Shown: positions 7,546 to 17,261, counted from the first letter of the stretch. The stretch: 64,000 bases of DNA from Candidatus Bathyarchaeota archaeon (GCA_026014725.1 JAOZHV010000026.1:291430-355429), one strand, 5' to 3'. Numbers and translations are program-made. The notes: generated by a model from the letters alone, not told the origin.

Positions 7546-9231
7546 CTAAACCTGTCCTTTTCTAGTAAAGAGCCTCAAAACTAAAAGAATAATGAAGCTC
7601 AGCAGTATCAAGATGCCACAAGCTAAACCTACCGTAAGCGCATTAACGCCTTCGATGGGTGCGATGACACCGCGCAAGGAATTAACCCAGTTAACTACCA
7701 GCACAGGAGCCGTTTGCAAGGTGGGAGTCACCGCTAATGTTGCACCTGTTTCACTTACACTTCTTGTGAAGACGATGATGGCACCTGAAAGAATCGAGTA
7801 TTTGCTAAGTGGAAGCACAATTGTTTTGAAAACAGTGAAGGGTTTAGCGCCCAGAGTTTTTGCTGCTTCTTCCATGTCTATGTTTATTCGCTCAAGTGCC
7901 GCCGACATAGACCTGACAAAGTACGGATAAGTAATTGCCAAATGTGCAAACACCAACAGCAGAAAATCAGGTATGCCAGGGATGCCTTGCCAGAAGAACC
8001 GCAGTGAGACGCCCAATGCAATTGAAGGCACAATTATTGGAATATTTATGAGTGAATCCAAAATGTCTGAAGGAAGCTTGCCAAACGTTCTTCTTGAAAT
8101 CAATATCGCCATGGGTATACCAAGTATTATTCCTAAAACTGTGACCACTGCTCCTAGACCGTATGAGAGAAAAATGCTTTGCCAATAACTTGTCCATATG
8201 CCTGATCCAGTGAATACATCTGTCAAAGTTGTTCCAGTGACCACTGCTTGGAAAGCTGGCAACGCAACGAAAAGTGAAGGAATCAGAACTATAATTATGA
8301 AAACTGCCAACGTCGCAGTATTGCGTGTCCAAGCAGCTTTTTTATAACTCAATTTCTTTTCAAAAACTGGCAAACCATGTCCAAACGGTAACTTTATTCT
8401 TTGCCCTAAAAGTCTAATCAAAGCAAAAATAACCAGAGAAACTGCGATTAATATAATACTGGCAAAAACTGTTGCCCCTTCATAGCTAGCTTGACTTATC
8501 GTACCAGCCCTGAATTGATTACTGATGTTTTGCAGAAAGACTGGCCCATTAAGAAACGCTCCTGCAACAATGAACGTTGCGCCTGTTTCGGATAAAGACC
8601 TTGCAAAGGCAAGGCTAAACGCTGCAACCAAAGAGGGTTTAATTATGGGAAATGTTACAGTTCGCGCTGCACTCAATGGAGGAGCACCCAGAGTTCTTGA
8701 GGCACGCTCGTATTCCATCTTATAATCAAGCAGTGCACCAACGATAACTCTAACAACTACTGGAAATGAAAATGTGAAATGTAAAAGCATAACTAAAAGC
8801 CAACCAGGAGAAACCAGTGTACTTCCAAAAAGTCCTGATAGCCCTCCGCTTGAATTCCAAAACAGCAACAGTGAATAGCCTAAAGCGGCTGTCGGCACAG
8901 CGAAGGGTATATCAGCTAAGGTGTCAAGTACGCTGAGCCACTTGGATTTGCCGCGGGTAATCAGCCAAGCTAAGGGTATTCCAGCGATGAGGTCTAAGGC
9001 GGAAACAATTAGTCCGATGGTGAAGGAGTTTGATATGGCGCCAAGAGCAGTGTTCATTAGTTCAGGCTGCTCAAATAAGCTTTGTATTGATCCAGCTTTT
9101 ATCAGGATGCCAATTATTGGTGGAACAAGGATTATGGCGAAGAAAATAATGACCGCGAAGAGGTAGAGGGTGTACTTTAAGGCTTTTTTTGATGACAGAG
9201 CATTGAGCGTGTTCCAGAGTTTGCTAAGCAA
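7546..9231 (-). CDS. Fused two-domain ABC importer permease (FbpB/ThiP type)
   Basis: 561 aa with about twelve helices: two BPD_transp_1 domains in one chain. Each has an EAA-type loop (YERASRTLGAPPLSAARTV near residue 175; MEEAAKTLGAKPFTVFKTI near residue 455). This two-in-one layout is typical of Fe(III), thiamine and phosphonate importers. It pairs with the ATPase downstream. No substrate-binding protein gene is adjacent; upstream lies 230 bp of AT-rich DNA and then an unrelated small gene. Confidence 0.88.
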   Translation of the reverse strand: MLSKLWNTLNALSSKKALKYTLYLFAVIIFFAIILVPPIIGILIKAGSIQSLFEQPELMNTALGAISNSFTIGLIVSALDLIAGIPLAWLITRGKSKWLSVLDTLADIPFAVPTAALGYSLLLFWNSSGGLSGLFGSTLVSPGWLLVMLLHFTFSFPVVVRVIVGALLDYKMEYERASRTLGAPPLSAARTVTFPIIKPSLVAAFSLAFARSLSETGATFIVAGAFLNGPVFLQNISNQFRAGTISQASYEGATVFASIILIAVSLVIFALIRLLGQRIKLPFGHGLPVFEKKLSYKKAAWTRNTATLAVFIIIVLIPSLFVALPAFQAVVTGTTLTDVFTGSGIWTSYWQSIFLSYGLGAVVTVLGIILGIPMAILISRRTFGKLPSDILDSLINIPIIVPSIALGVSLRFFWQGIPGIPDFLLLVFAHLAITYPYFVRSMSAALERINIDMEEAAKTLGAKPFTVFKTIVLPLSKYSILSGAIIVFTRSVSETGATLAVTPTLQTAPVLVVNWVNSLRGVIAPIEGVNALTVGLACGILILLSFIILLVLRLFTRKGQV

Positions 9232-9463
9232 GGTACCGCTCCTGTTTTCAGGTAATTTTTTGCCTAAAGTCTGGTTTTTAATTAAATGTTCAGGTATATA
9301 GCTGTTACATAAGAGATAGGTTTCTTTTTAGGTACTCACTGGAATATATAGCTAAACGCTTTTTTGTATCAAGAAGGAAGCTTGCGTGCTGTTAAATGCT
9401 TATCAACACAAATCAAACGTTGAAATAGATTTTAATCTATAACAATATCATGACAGCTGAATT

Positions 9464-9655
9464 CTATTCTTCCCATTTCTCAACGATAAGTTTGTTGTCG
9501 TTGGGAGAAAAACTAACCTTAACAGGCATCGAACCTTCACATTTTAGTGGAAACATGCTGTCATCAACTACACGGACAGGCAAGTACAATAGGTACCTAT
9601 CATCTTTTCGCTTAAAAATTGTACCTTTTCCTTCATTGCACATTTTGCAAGTCAC
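9464..9655 (-). CDS. Small CxxC protein, unknown
   Basis: 63 aa from a GTG start. An N-terminal CKMC pair and a beta-rich remainder (KDDRYLLYLPVRVVDDS) recall small archaeal zinc-ribbon or AbrB-like proteins, but only one CxxC is present. No strong ribosome-binding site is visible. It lies between two divergently unrelated transport operons. Moderate support only. Confidence 0.4.
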   Translation of the reverse strand: MTCKMCNEGKGTIFKRKDDRYLLYLPVRVVDDSMFPLKCEGSMPVKVSFSPNDNKLIVEKWEE

Positions 9656-9743
9656 CGTGTTAACGTTAACTAGTTTGCTTTTTAAATTTACTGTCTGTTT
9701 TACGTAAAAGATATGATGAAAAGGAATAAATCATACTGGTTTA

Positions 9744-11435
9744 TCACATTTCGGCTTTTCTCAAAAGGTCTGCTGCGCTATTAAGGTTGATTCGATAGAA
9801 AATAGTTGTGATGACTATTGATATGATGCCACTGATTATAATTGAAATGGCAAGGTTCAGAATGCTGGCTGAAACCCCCAAGAAGGATGGAACGAACATT
9901 GAGATAATATATGGTGCTAAAGGTGCCAGTACCCCGCCGCCTGCAAGCGTACAAACAATTAAGCTTATCAATGACCACTCTTGACGAATCATTCGTTTTC
10001 GACGTGTTTCAGTGAAGTCAGCGCCTTTAAAGCCGATTGCAAGCGAAATCGTGCCAACAGCAGGTATTAAAAAGACCGCTTCTACACCAGCCACAGTTAG
10101 CAATTTCAAGGAAGGTTGAAATATAATTGCCCCGACTATAATGCCGATGACTAAAATAATCAGTGAAAAGAACATCAAGAAAAATAATTTGCTTTTCACC
10201 AAGTTTTTAGCTGAAACTGGCGAAGCATAAATTCTCCACACCGCTTGACCTTCTTCACCCACTAAAATGTTACCTACAATCATCGCCATTATTGATGGCG
10301 GAAACAGAAAAATCATAGCCTGAAAAATAAAATCAACTTCTGCTGGTGCGCCATTGTTGGTTAGACCAATTGATTGCATAATTGGCACCACCATGAAAAT
10401 AATCGGTACAATAAAAATGGAAATCAGTTCTCTGCGTCTTGTAAACGCCTTTAAATCCTTATGAATTATGGCTGATTCAACAGTTGAGAAGCCGAGTTTT
10501 CCTAAAAATCCCGCTTTCGGAGCGTAGATGCCGCTCTTTTGAACCCTGATTGCTGGCGGTTCATAGAGTCCAAACCTTTGGTTTAATGCAACAGCAAGAT
10601 AGTATAAGCCTGCGATAAGCACCGCAGATAAGCCGGCGAACAATAAACCCTGCAAAACTACACCATTAAGCAAGTAAGAAAGCATTATAGCTAGCCATGC
10701 ATATGGAATAAACCACACACTCGTCTGGATTGCAGACAAGCTTTGGAAGAACTCTCCAAACCCAGAAGTTATGTAGAAGTAAATAACGTAAAAGATTAAA
10801 AAGAACATTAAAGACCCAATAAATCGTACCCAAACAGCTGCTCTGCCGCTTGACTTGTAAACAGCACCTATAAAGCGCACTTGTAGGATTCTCAGAATCT
10901 CGGTTGTGGCACTAGCCATAAAGGCTGCGGCGAAGACAGCGAGTACAGTTAAAATGGCAGGTAAAATCAGCCCGTTTAGAGCTGAGAACACTAACGTTCC
11001 TGACGAGAAAGCTATCACTATTCCCAGAGGATACCCAAACAAATTAGCCAAGATGGAGGCAAAGGTGTGCTCCTGCCACGTTACAGGCAACCAATACATA
11101 ACTTGTGTTGATGCTTTGATTCCGCTGAGTTGGATTTGCTGGAGTAAAGTTAGCACTAAACTGAAGATTAAAACAAGCGTCGGTAAAGACACGAAAACCA
11201 TGAATGCTGTTTCAGGCAGAGGCGCTATTCCTGGGATTTCGCTTGGGTTTTGGTAAATTAATGTTGCGATAAAATTGAAAAGCAAACCACCGAGTATTCC
11301 TACCACTAAGGCAAGCCAGTAAGGCCAATACGCTAGAAACTTGTTTTCTTTGTACCTTGTAGTTTTTGCTCCCCTGATTAGCCTGCCTGATTTGCGTTCC
11401 ACCTGCATCAGATAGATAACGTGTTTCCAATTCAT
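9744..11435 (-). CDS. ABC-2 type exporter permease
   Basis: 563 aa, about twelve hydrophobic helices, arranged as two blocks around a soluble segment near residues 285-330. Composition and coupling to the ATPase directly upstream (ATGA overlap at 11432-11435) mark it as the membrane half of an ABC exporter. The transported substrate is unknown. The ORF begins MNWKHVIYLMQVERKSGR, a cytoplasmic lead into helix 1. Confidence 0.75.
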   Translation of the reverse strand: MNWKHVIYLMQVERKSGRLIRGAKTTRYKENKFLAYWPYWLALVVGILGGLLFNFIATLIYQNPSEIPGIAPLPETAFMVFVSLPTLVLIFSLVLTLLQQIQLSGIKASTQVMYWLPVTWQEHTFASILANLFGYPLGIVIAFSSGTLVFSALNGLILPAILTVLAVFAAAFMASATTEILRILQVRFIGAVYKSSGRAAVWVRFIGSLMFFLIFYVIYFYITSGFGEFFQSLSAIQTSVWFIPYAWLAIMLSYLLNGVVLQGLLFAGLSAVLIAGLYYLAVALNQRFGLYEPPAIRVQKSGIYAPKAGFLGKLGFSTVESAIIHKDLKAFTRRRELISIFIVPIIFMVVPIMQSIGLTNNGAPAEVDFIFQAMIFLFPPSIMAMIVGNILVGEEGQAVWRIYASPVSAKNLVKSKLFFLMFFSLIILVIGIIVGAIIFQPSLKLLTVAGVEAVFLIPAVGTISLAIGFKGADFTETRRKRMIRQEWSLISLIVCTLAGGGVLAPLAPYIISMFVPSFLGVSASILNLAISIIISGIISIVITTIFYRINLNSAADLLRKAEM

Positions 11436-12205
11436 TTGATGAGTTCCTCAACGACAGCTCTCAAATCTTCAGTTCCAGTTAACTTCAAGAATATATCTTC
11501 CAAAGCTGACCCTGGCAAACTTGCCCGCTGTCTGAGTTCTTCCATGTTGCCTAAAGCTAAGATTTCGCCTTGGTACATAATGGCTATGCGGTCGCATATT
11601 GCTTGAGCAATCTCAAGAACATGCGTGGACATTATGGTTGTTACACCTTGCAGTTTTAGCTCATAGAGAAAGTCTTTAACAATTCTTGCGCTTCTAGGGT
11701 CTAAAGCGTTGAGCGGTTCGTCAAGAAGCAAGAGTTTAGGTTTATGTAAGAAGGCGGAGATTAAGCTGATTTTCTTTTTCATGCCATCAGAGTAGCTGTT
11801 AATCATGTCGCCTTCTCGTCCTTCAAGTTGCATCGCTTTGAGGTACTCGGTGATGCGTTGCTTCTTTTCTGCTGTTGGTACACTGTAAATGTCAGCAATG
11901 AAATCAAGGAACTCGATTCCTGTTAAGAACTCGTAAATCTGCGGAGACTCAGGAACGTAACCAACGAGCTGCTTAACTGTAACTGGGTCTTTTTGCACGT
12001 TTATCCCTAAAACGTTGACTTCGCCAGCAGTAGGCTGAACCAAACCTAAGAGCATCTTTAGCGTGGTGGATTTTCCTGAACCGTTAGGTCCAAGTAAAGC
12101 AAAAATTTCCCCAGTGTTAATAGTTAAGTTAACGTTGTTTACTGCAACTAATTCATTGTAGCGTTTAGTGACGTTTTGTAGTTCTACTGCATGTTGGTTG
12201 TTCAT
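11432..12205 (-). CDS. ABC exporter ATPase
   Basis: 257 aa. Walker A LLGPNGSGKSTT, Q-loop VGYVPESPQIYE, signature NSYSDGMKKK (the LSGGQ site reads YSDGM), Walker B LLLLDEPLNALDP and switch His in STHVLE. Belongs to the CcmA/NatA-like class that pairs with ABC-2 permeases. First gene of a two-gene operon; its upstream region carries three phased 20-bp repeats (12264-12323) that may be operator sites. Confidence 0.88.
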   Translation of the reverse strand: MNNQHAVELQNVTKRYNELVAVNNVNLTINTGEIFALLGPNGSGKSTTLKMLLGLVQPTAGEVNVLGINVQKDPVTVKQLVGYVPESPQIYEFLTGIEFLDFIADIYSVPTAEKKQRITEYLKAMQLEGREGDMINSYSDGMKKKISLISAFLHKPKLLLLDEPLNALDPRSARIVKDFLYELKLQGVTTIMSTHVLEIAQAICDRIAIMYQGEILALGNMEELRQRASLPGSALEDIFLKLTGTEDLRAVVEELIK

Positions 12206-12263
12206 GATTTATTCTCCTTTTGTTTGCAAAATAGAGACCGTCCACATTTAAACTTAGACAGTC

Positions 12264-12333
12264 ATCTATCTTTATTGAACGTTATCTATGCTTATTTAAC
12301 ACTATCTATAGTCATTTGTATTTAAAGATAGTG
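12264..12333. repeat. Three in-phase 20-bp direct repeats plus an inverted copy, probable operator
   Basis: Units begin with ATCTAT at 12264, 12284 and 12304, exactly 20 bp apart, each followed by an AT-rich half. An inverted AGATAGT at 12326-12332 pairs with ACTATCT at 12301-12307. Two-turn spacing puts all units on one DNA face, as expected for cooperative regulator binding. It lies between the divergent ABC exporter operon and the histidine kinase gene and could control either. Confidence 0.6.
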
Positions 12334-12497
12334 CAAAATCACATCAAATAAACCGTTAAAGAAGCAAATAGGAACGCGCTAAACAAAACTGATCGGCTTG
12401 CAAACTTTATTTTGGATACACTTTCAGAATTAAACATCCTTATAAGGGAAGGATTCAAACATTGGAAACAAGGTTGCTAAGCCGATAGAGGGCCTGC

Positions 12498-13874
12498 ATG
12501 TTTGGTGCACTCCAGTCACTTCGATTAAACGCCGAGCAGAACGAAAACTACCGTAAATTTTTTCTAGATGCGGACATAAATCGTGCAAAATTAACCATGC
12601 TCTTCTTTGTCATCCCCGTAATAGGCTTTGCTTTTAATGATTACTGTTTCTATGGCTGGTCAACGGAATTTTTCACCCTAATATCAGTAAGGTCAGTTTT
12701 ACTGCTCATACTTGCTGTTTTCTTCATTGCTGTTGGTAGAGTAAAGACTTACCGCTCTTACGACGTGCTTGTTTTTTCAGCAATTTTTGCAATAATGGTG
12801 GGCGGGGGAATCATCAATCTGTTTAGACCTCAAGACTTTATCTTTCAAGCAATTATAACCATCGTTTCATTGTTCATTATTTACTTGGTCATTCCATTCA
12901 GATTCTTATACCAAGGAATTTTGGCCACCATCGCAACAGTCGGGGAAGCAGCAATAATATTGATGGTGGTGCAACCATCTGAATCTGTCGTATTATATAC
13001 AATGCTGTTTAACCTTTTTATCTCGCACCTGATTGCCGCATTCAGTTCTTGGCAGTTGCACTCCTACCGTTTGAGAACCTACCAAGAGTTTGTGAAACGA
13101 AAAGAAGCGCAGGATAAACTTGAAGAACACACCAAGGATTTAGAAAAACTGGTTGCGGAACGTACGGAAAAACTAAAAAATGCTGAACGGTTCGCCGCAA
13201 TTGGTGAAACCGCAGGGATGGTTGGGCATGACCTGCGTAATCCGCTAACTGGAATTGCAAACGCAGCGTACTATTTGAAGAAGAAATATTTTAAAAAAAT
13301 AGATAAGACTGGAAAAGAGATGCTGACTATTATCGAAACAAACATAGAATACTCAAACAAAATCATCAATGACCTACTTGACTACTCAAAAAACGTCAAC
13401 CTTGATGCATTAACAAGGACTACACCCAAAGCCATAACCAGCGAAGCATTAGCAATGATTACTCTGCCACCAAACATACAAGTAACTAACCAAACACAAG
13501 CCACCCCTGAAATCAACGTTGACTTCGTAAAAGTAAAAAGAGTCCTCATAAACATAATAAAAAACTCAATTGATGCAATGCCTGAAGGAGGCAGCCTTAC
13601 TCTTCAAAGCGAGCAAAAAGATAACATCACAAAAATAATTTTAGCTGACACTGGTCCAGGCATTTCTGAAGAGAACCAAAAAAATCTTTTCAAGCCGCTT
13701 TTCACAACTAAAGCGAAGGGAATGGGTTTTGGGTTAGCGATTTGCCAAAGAATCATTGAGGCACACAAAGGCAAAATTGTGGTAGAGAGCACGCCTAGCA
13801 AAGGCACAAAAGTTGTTATAGAGTTGCCTTCGGACATACAAAACGGATCACGAAGATTTGAAAATAAACCTTAA
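12498..13874 (+). CDS. Membrane histidine kinase, no adjacent response regulator
   Basis: 458 aa. About six transmembrane helices span residues 30-185, followed by a coiled coil (195-235), a HisKA domain with H244 in GHDLRNPL, and a HATPase_c domain with N-box (NIIKNSIDAMPEGG), G1 (ADTGPGI), F-box and G2 (KGMGFGLAI). All catalytic boxes are present. No receiver-domain protein is encoded nearby, which is common in archaea. It is divergent from one ABC exporter operon and upstream of another. Confidence 0.88.
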   Translation: MFGALQSLRLNAEQNENYRKFFLDADINRAKLTMLFFVIPVIGFAFNDYCFYGWSTEFFTLISVRSVLLLILAVFFIAVGRVKTYRSYDVLVFSAIFAIMVGGGIINLFRPQDFIFQAIITIVSLFIIYLVIPFRFLYQGILATIATVGEAAIILMVVQPSESVVLYTMLFNLFISHLIAAFSSWQLHSYRLRTYQEFVKRKEAQDKLEEHTKDLEKLVAERTEKLKNAERFAAIGETAGMVGHDLRNPLTGIANAAYYLKKKYFKKIDKTGKEMLTIIETNIEYSNKIINDLLDYSKNVNLDALTRTTPKAITSEALAMITLPPNIQVTNQTQATPEINVDFVKVKRVLINIIKNSIDAMPEGGSLTLQSEQKDNITKIILADTGPGISEENQKNLFKPLFTTKAKGMGFGLAICQRIIEAHKGKIVVESTPSKGTKVVIELPSDIQNGSRRFENKP

Positions 13875-13916
13875 ATCCGCGGATTGTTTCAATTGCTGAA
13901 AGCGAAGTAATAATTG

Positions 13917-14906
13917 ATGCCGCATATTATTGAAACACATAATCTAACAAAAATTTACAATTCGGTAAAAGCCGTAGATCAGCTCGATATTACCGTGGAA
14001 TCAGGCGAAATCTTCGGACTTTTAGGTCCAAATGGAGCTGGAAAAACAACAACGGTCTCAATGCTATGCACGATTCTTAAGCCAACTTTGGGTACTGCAA
14101 CGGTGAACGGTTTTGATATTGTTCGGCAAGCAAGTGATGTTCGAAAATCCATAGGTATTGTTTTCCAAGATCCAAGCGTTGACGACAGGTTGACAGGCAG
14201 AGAAAACCTCTACATGCATGCTAATCTTTATGGTGTGCCAACATCTGAGCAGAGAGAAAGAATAAGCCGAATACTAAAGTTAATTGAGCTTGAAGACAGA
14301 GCAGACGATTTACTACGTACATACTCAGGCGGCATGCGGCGAAGGCTTGAGTTGGGCAGAGGCTTAATTCATTATCCAAAAGTATTGTTTTTAGATGAAC
14401 CAACAGTTGGTTTAGACCCTCAGACTAGAGACCATATTTGGCGGTACATTAAGGAGTTAAAGCAAGCGCATGACATAACCGTTGTTTTGACTACTCATTA
14501 TATGGATGAGGCTGACAGGCTTTCAGATCGGATAGCCATTATGGATCACGGCAAAATAGTTGTCTTAGACTCGCCGCAGAAGCTTAAAGATACCTTAGAA
14601 GGCGACGTGATAGTGGTAAAAGCCAACAAGTTGGACGCTTTATCAGAGTTAGTAGGTAAATGGTTTGGTCTAAATAAGAGGCGCATTGTTGAGGGTACGC
14701 TTGAAATCACGGTTCCCAATGGCAAGATAATCATGCCTAGAATTATTGAGCTGGCAACGCAAAACAACATTTACGTGGATTCTCTGGTTTTGCGTGAACC
14801 CAACCTTGAAGATGTCTTCTTGCATTATACGGGCAGAACGATACGTGAAGACACAACTAAAGAATTACACGGCATTTCAGCTATCCATAGGAGGGCTATT
14901 CGGTGA
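13917..14906 (+). CDS. ABC exporter ATPase, DrrA/daunorubicin-resistance type
   Basis: 329 aa from ATG (a TTG three bases earlier is also possible). Walker A LLGPNGAGKTTT, signature TYSGGMRRRLE, Walker B VLFLDEPTVGLDP and switch His in TTHYMDEADR. The ~85-residue C-terminal extension after the nucleotide-binding domain is typical of DrrA-like ATPases. It overlaps the permease gene by 4 bp. Confidence 0.88.
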   Translation: MPHIIETHNLTKIYNSVKAVDQLDITVESGEIFGLLGPNGAGKTTTVSMLCTILKPTLGTATVNGFDIVRQASDVRKSIGIVFQDPSVDDRLTGRENLYMHANLYGVPTSEQRERISRILKLIELEDRADDLLRTYSGGMRRRLELGRGLIHYPKVLFLDEPTVGLDPQTRDHIWRYIKELKQAHDITVVLTTHYMDEADRLSDRIAIMDHGKIVVLDSPQKLKDTLEGDVIVVKANKLDALSELVGKWFGLNKRRIVEGTLEITVPNGKIIMPRIIELATQNNIYVDSLVLREPNLEDVFLHYTGRTIREDTTKELHGISAIHRRAIR

Positions 14907-15664
14907 GTGAATTCCGTGGACTCTACACGCTCTGGCTAAGAGAAGTTAAACGCTTCATGCGTGACAAGGCGAGGGTTGTTATAAGTTTTGTTCAACCGCT
15001 CCTTTGGCTGGTGATTTTTGCGGGTGGTTTTGGCGCGCGTATTCTTATACCAGGTACAAATTATCAGCAATATCTTTTCCCAGGTATTATAGGGCAAACG
15101 TTGCTGTTTACGGCTATGTTTATGGGGATTAGTGTTATTTGGGATAAAGAGTTTGGTTTTATGAAGGAAATTTTGGTTTCACCAGTTTCAAGGTTTACCA
15201 TTTTTATTGGGAAAATGCTTGGTGATAGCACTGCTACTTTGCTTCAGGGGGTTATCGTTTTTGTCTTTGGTTTTATTTTGGGTATACCTTTTGACCCGTT
15301 AACTTTGGTTGTTGCTTTGCCAATTATGTTGCTTATTGTGATTGGTTTGGTGAGTGTGGGTTTGATAATTGCTAGTTTTATAGGCAGTTTAGAAAATTTT
15401 GGGGCCATTCAAACTTTCATTAACCTTCCATTGTTCTTTTTGAGCGGTGCACTCTTTCCGATTTCAGGTGTTGGAACGCCTGAGTGGTTGCGTGTTGCTT
15501 CAATATTTGATCCGTTAACGTATGGGATTGATGCGTTGCGGACGGTGATTTTGGGTTCGGCATGGACGCCGATTCAGCCGCTGTACATTAACCTTGCTGT
15601 GGTAGGTGTTTTTGATGTGGTTATGGTTGTGGTTGGTACGTGGGCTTTTAGTAGAATGAAATAG
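14903..15664 (+). CDS. ABC-2 type exporter permease, DrrB type
   Basis: 253 aa with six transmembrane helices, ABC2_membrane family. The GTG start is set by an AGGAGG site at 14889-14894 and overlaps the ATPase stop. The segment LSGALFPISG near residue 180 is the usual DrrB-type motif before the fifth helix. Together with the upstream ATPase it forms a complete half-size exporter. Confidence 0.85.
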   Translation: MSEFRGLYTLWLREVKRFMRDKARVVISFVQPLLWLVIFAGGFGARILIPGTNYQQYLFPGIIGQTLLFTAMFMGISVIWDKEFGFMKEILVSPVSRFTIFIGKMLGDSTATLLQGVIVFVFGFILGIPFDPLTLVVALPIMLLIVIGLVSVGLIIASFIGSLENFGAIQTFINLPLFFLSGALFPISGVGTPEWLRVASIFDPLTYGIDALRTVILGSAWTPIQPLYINLAVVGVFDVVMVVVGTWAFSRMK

Positions 15665-15742
15665 AATATTAAGAAAGCCTCTATATGTAGGTACAGAAAA
15701 CAATATCTGCTTGTTTCTTTTTCAATTATTATTGTGTATTTT

Positions 15743-16039
15743 ATGGAAAATGTTTTAAATGACTACAGCGCCTTTCCAAAGCAGGGGAACATACGCTTGG
15801 ATAGGCAGAAGGCAGTAGATTTATTACGCGAGATTTTAGAAGCTACCAAAAAAACCGATATTACTGCAATCTCTATAAATCCTGACGGCGCAGGAGATTT
15901 TACCTTAAGGATTAATTGCAGCGTAGATGAACAAATAATAAAGTCTATCCAGCCCATTATTTCAAGAGACAAGTTGGCGATGAAGCAAGACCGCGGTTTT
16001 CTCACCATTTATTCGCCAAAAACATTAAAACGCATTTAA
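15743..16039 (+). CDS. Small archaeal protein, unknown
   Basis: 98 aa from ATG 15743 (GTG at 15734 is possible). An amphipathic helix (RQKAVDLLREILEATKK) is followed by a strand-rich part ending near the C-terminus. Looks like a soluble folded domain; no family recognised. It stands alone between the exporter operon and the RNase P RNA gene. Confidence 0.5.
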   Translation: MENVLNDYSAFPKQGNIRLDRQKAVDLLREILEATKKTDITAISINPDGAGDFTLRINCSVDEQIIKSIQPIISRDKLAMKQDRGFLTIYSPKTLKRI

Positions 16040-16049
16040 TTTTGCCGCA

Positions 16050-16114
16050 AAAATTGCCGACGGTACCTACCCCTATAGGTTTCTGCATAGATATCCTAAT
16101 AGGATACAAATATG
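16050..16114 (+). repeat. Intergenic conserved element, copy 1
   Basis: The segment 16065-16114 matches 41450-41500 closely: ACCTACCCC(C)TATAGGTTTCTGCA is shared apart from one C, then TAATAGG and CAAATATG line up. The match continues more weakly upstream to about 16050. It includes the small palindrome ATCCTAATAGGAT. The element lies about 70 bp before the RNase P RNA; the second copy precedes rps12. Confidence 0.65.
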
Positions 16115-16150
16115 CCGACTGAACCTGTCCCTTTAAGCTTTTTTGCGATG

Positions 16151-16160
16151 TATTTATTGG
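16151..16160 (+). promoter_or_regulatory. TATA box for RNase P RNA
   Basis: TATTTATTGG centred about 27 bp before the predicted 5' end of the RNA, the normal archaeal TATA-to-start distance. Confidence 0.5.
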
Positions 16161-16182
16161 CTTCGACTACACAATTGTTAGT

Positions 16183-16497
16183 GGGCTGGCGTGTTGGTGT
16201 GTGGCTTCCGAGCCCAAAATTGCGGGCTTGAGGAAACTCCGCCCACATGTAGAATTGCAGTCCCTTAAGCGGACAAGTCGAGAGGCTTGGCAACGGAGCA
16301 GAAACGAAACGTCCAACTGGACTTGGCTATGATGCGTTTGTGACGCTGAGTGTGCCGGACTGGAAGCGGTGAAACGGCCGTCCTGCAAGTGGAAAGGGCA
16401 AACAGTCGCCGATGAAGACTCTACCGGAAGGCGCAGGTAGCCCGATTAGCCGAATGCCACAGCAACAAAAGGCGGGTTACGTCCAACACACCAGCCC
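16183..16497 (+). ncRNA. rnpB: RNase P RNA
   Basis: About 315 nt. The two ends pair as helix P1 (GGGCTGGCGTGTTGG with CCAACACACCAGCCC, one mismatch). The conserved 5' core GAGGAAACTCCGCC and the 3' core GGCGGGTTAC that closes P4 are present, as is an internal CAGAAACGAAACGT segment. This is the catalytic RNA that matures tRNA 5' ends. Protein-coding readings across this interval are spurious. Confidence 0.92.
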
Positions 16498-16577
16498 AAA
16501 AAATGCAAATAGTTATGCAAAAAAACACAAGAAATGATTGTTTTTGAGTGTTTATTTGACTTTGCAATTAAGTCCTG

Positions 16578-17036
16578 TTATGGAAGCACAACAGAGCCGC
16601 CGCACCCAAATACGTCGCCCATGACATGAATGTTTATTGTTGTTCCTGAATCGAGGTTAGCACAGGGAAACACGAGGTTTACTTGAAGGCTATCGCCCCG
16701 TTGTAGGTTACAACTAATAGGGTCTGTTGCGCCCACAGCTGTGCCGTTTAGATACGCAGTTGGGTTAATGTCGTTTTCGTGATTGCTTGAATTGATGATG
16801 ACTATACCGTTTAATTTTTCATTGTAGGTTACGTTTGAGAATGCTAAAGAAATGTTGTAGTAGCCATCATTTTTTGTGATACTTTCAAAAGAAGGGTTAT
16901 TTGATGTCCAGCCGGATTTGTTGTTGGAAAAAGCTCCGTTAACTCCAGCGATTACTATGAAAGTCCAGCTGATTAGTGCAATTGATGTAATAATGAAGGC
17001 TGTGGATAGAATTTTTGATTTTTTCACTTTATTCAT
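16578..17036 (-). CDS. Membrane-anchored extracytoplasmic protein, unknown
   Basis: 152 aa: a Lys-rich N-terminus, one transmembrane helix (residues ~10-33), then an Asn/Ser/Thr-rich domain with many N-glycosylation-type sequons, typical of archaeal surface proteins. It contains two cysteines in the outer domain besides one near the C-terminus. No family recognised. Divergent from the beta-propeller gene across a 216-bp AT-rich region. Confidence 0.6.
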   Translation of the reverse strand: MNKVKKSKILSTAFIITSIALISWTFIVIAGVNGAFSNNKSGWTSNNPSFESITKNDGYYNISLAFSNVTYNEKLNGIVIINSSNHENDINPTAYLNGTAVGATDPISCNLQRGDSLQVNLVFPCANLDSGTTINIHVMGDVFGCGGSVVLP

Positions 17037-17261
17037 CTAAAAAAAGTTTCTGATTCTTTGTTATTGCCGTATGTGCGTCCTTTTAGGTACGAACAACAAC
17101 ATACAGATTCAAAGTGTACCGCACATTTTTAACCCTTAAATTCACTTTTACCTATCTTAGAGAATACAAGAAATTAAGGCGAAGCTTTTGCCCTACGCGC
17201 ATGTTTCTGAGACTCAGTAAAAATTTATAACATTAAAAGTAAACTCTTTTGAGTGATTGCC

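Noticed and set aside
16096..16388. Two minus-strand reading frames over 16.1-16.4 kb
   Set aside because: They run antisense through the RNase P RNA, whose P1 helix and conserved cores explain the sequence.
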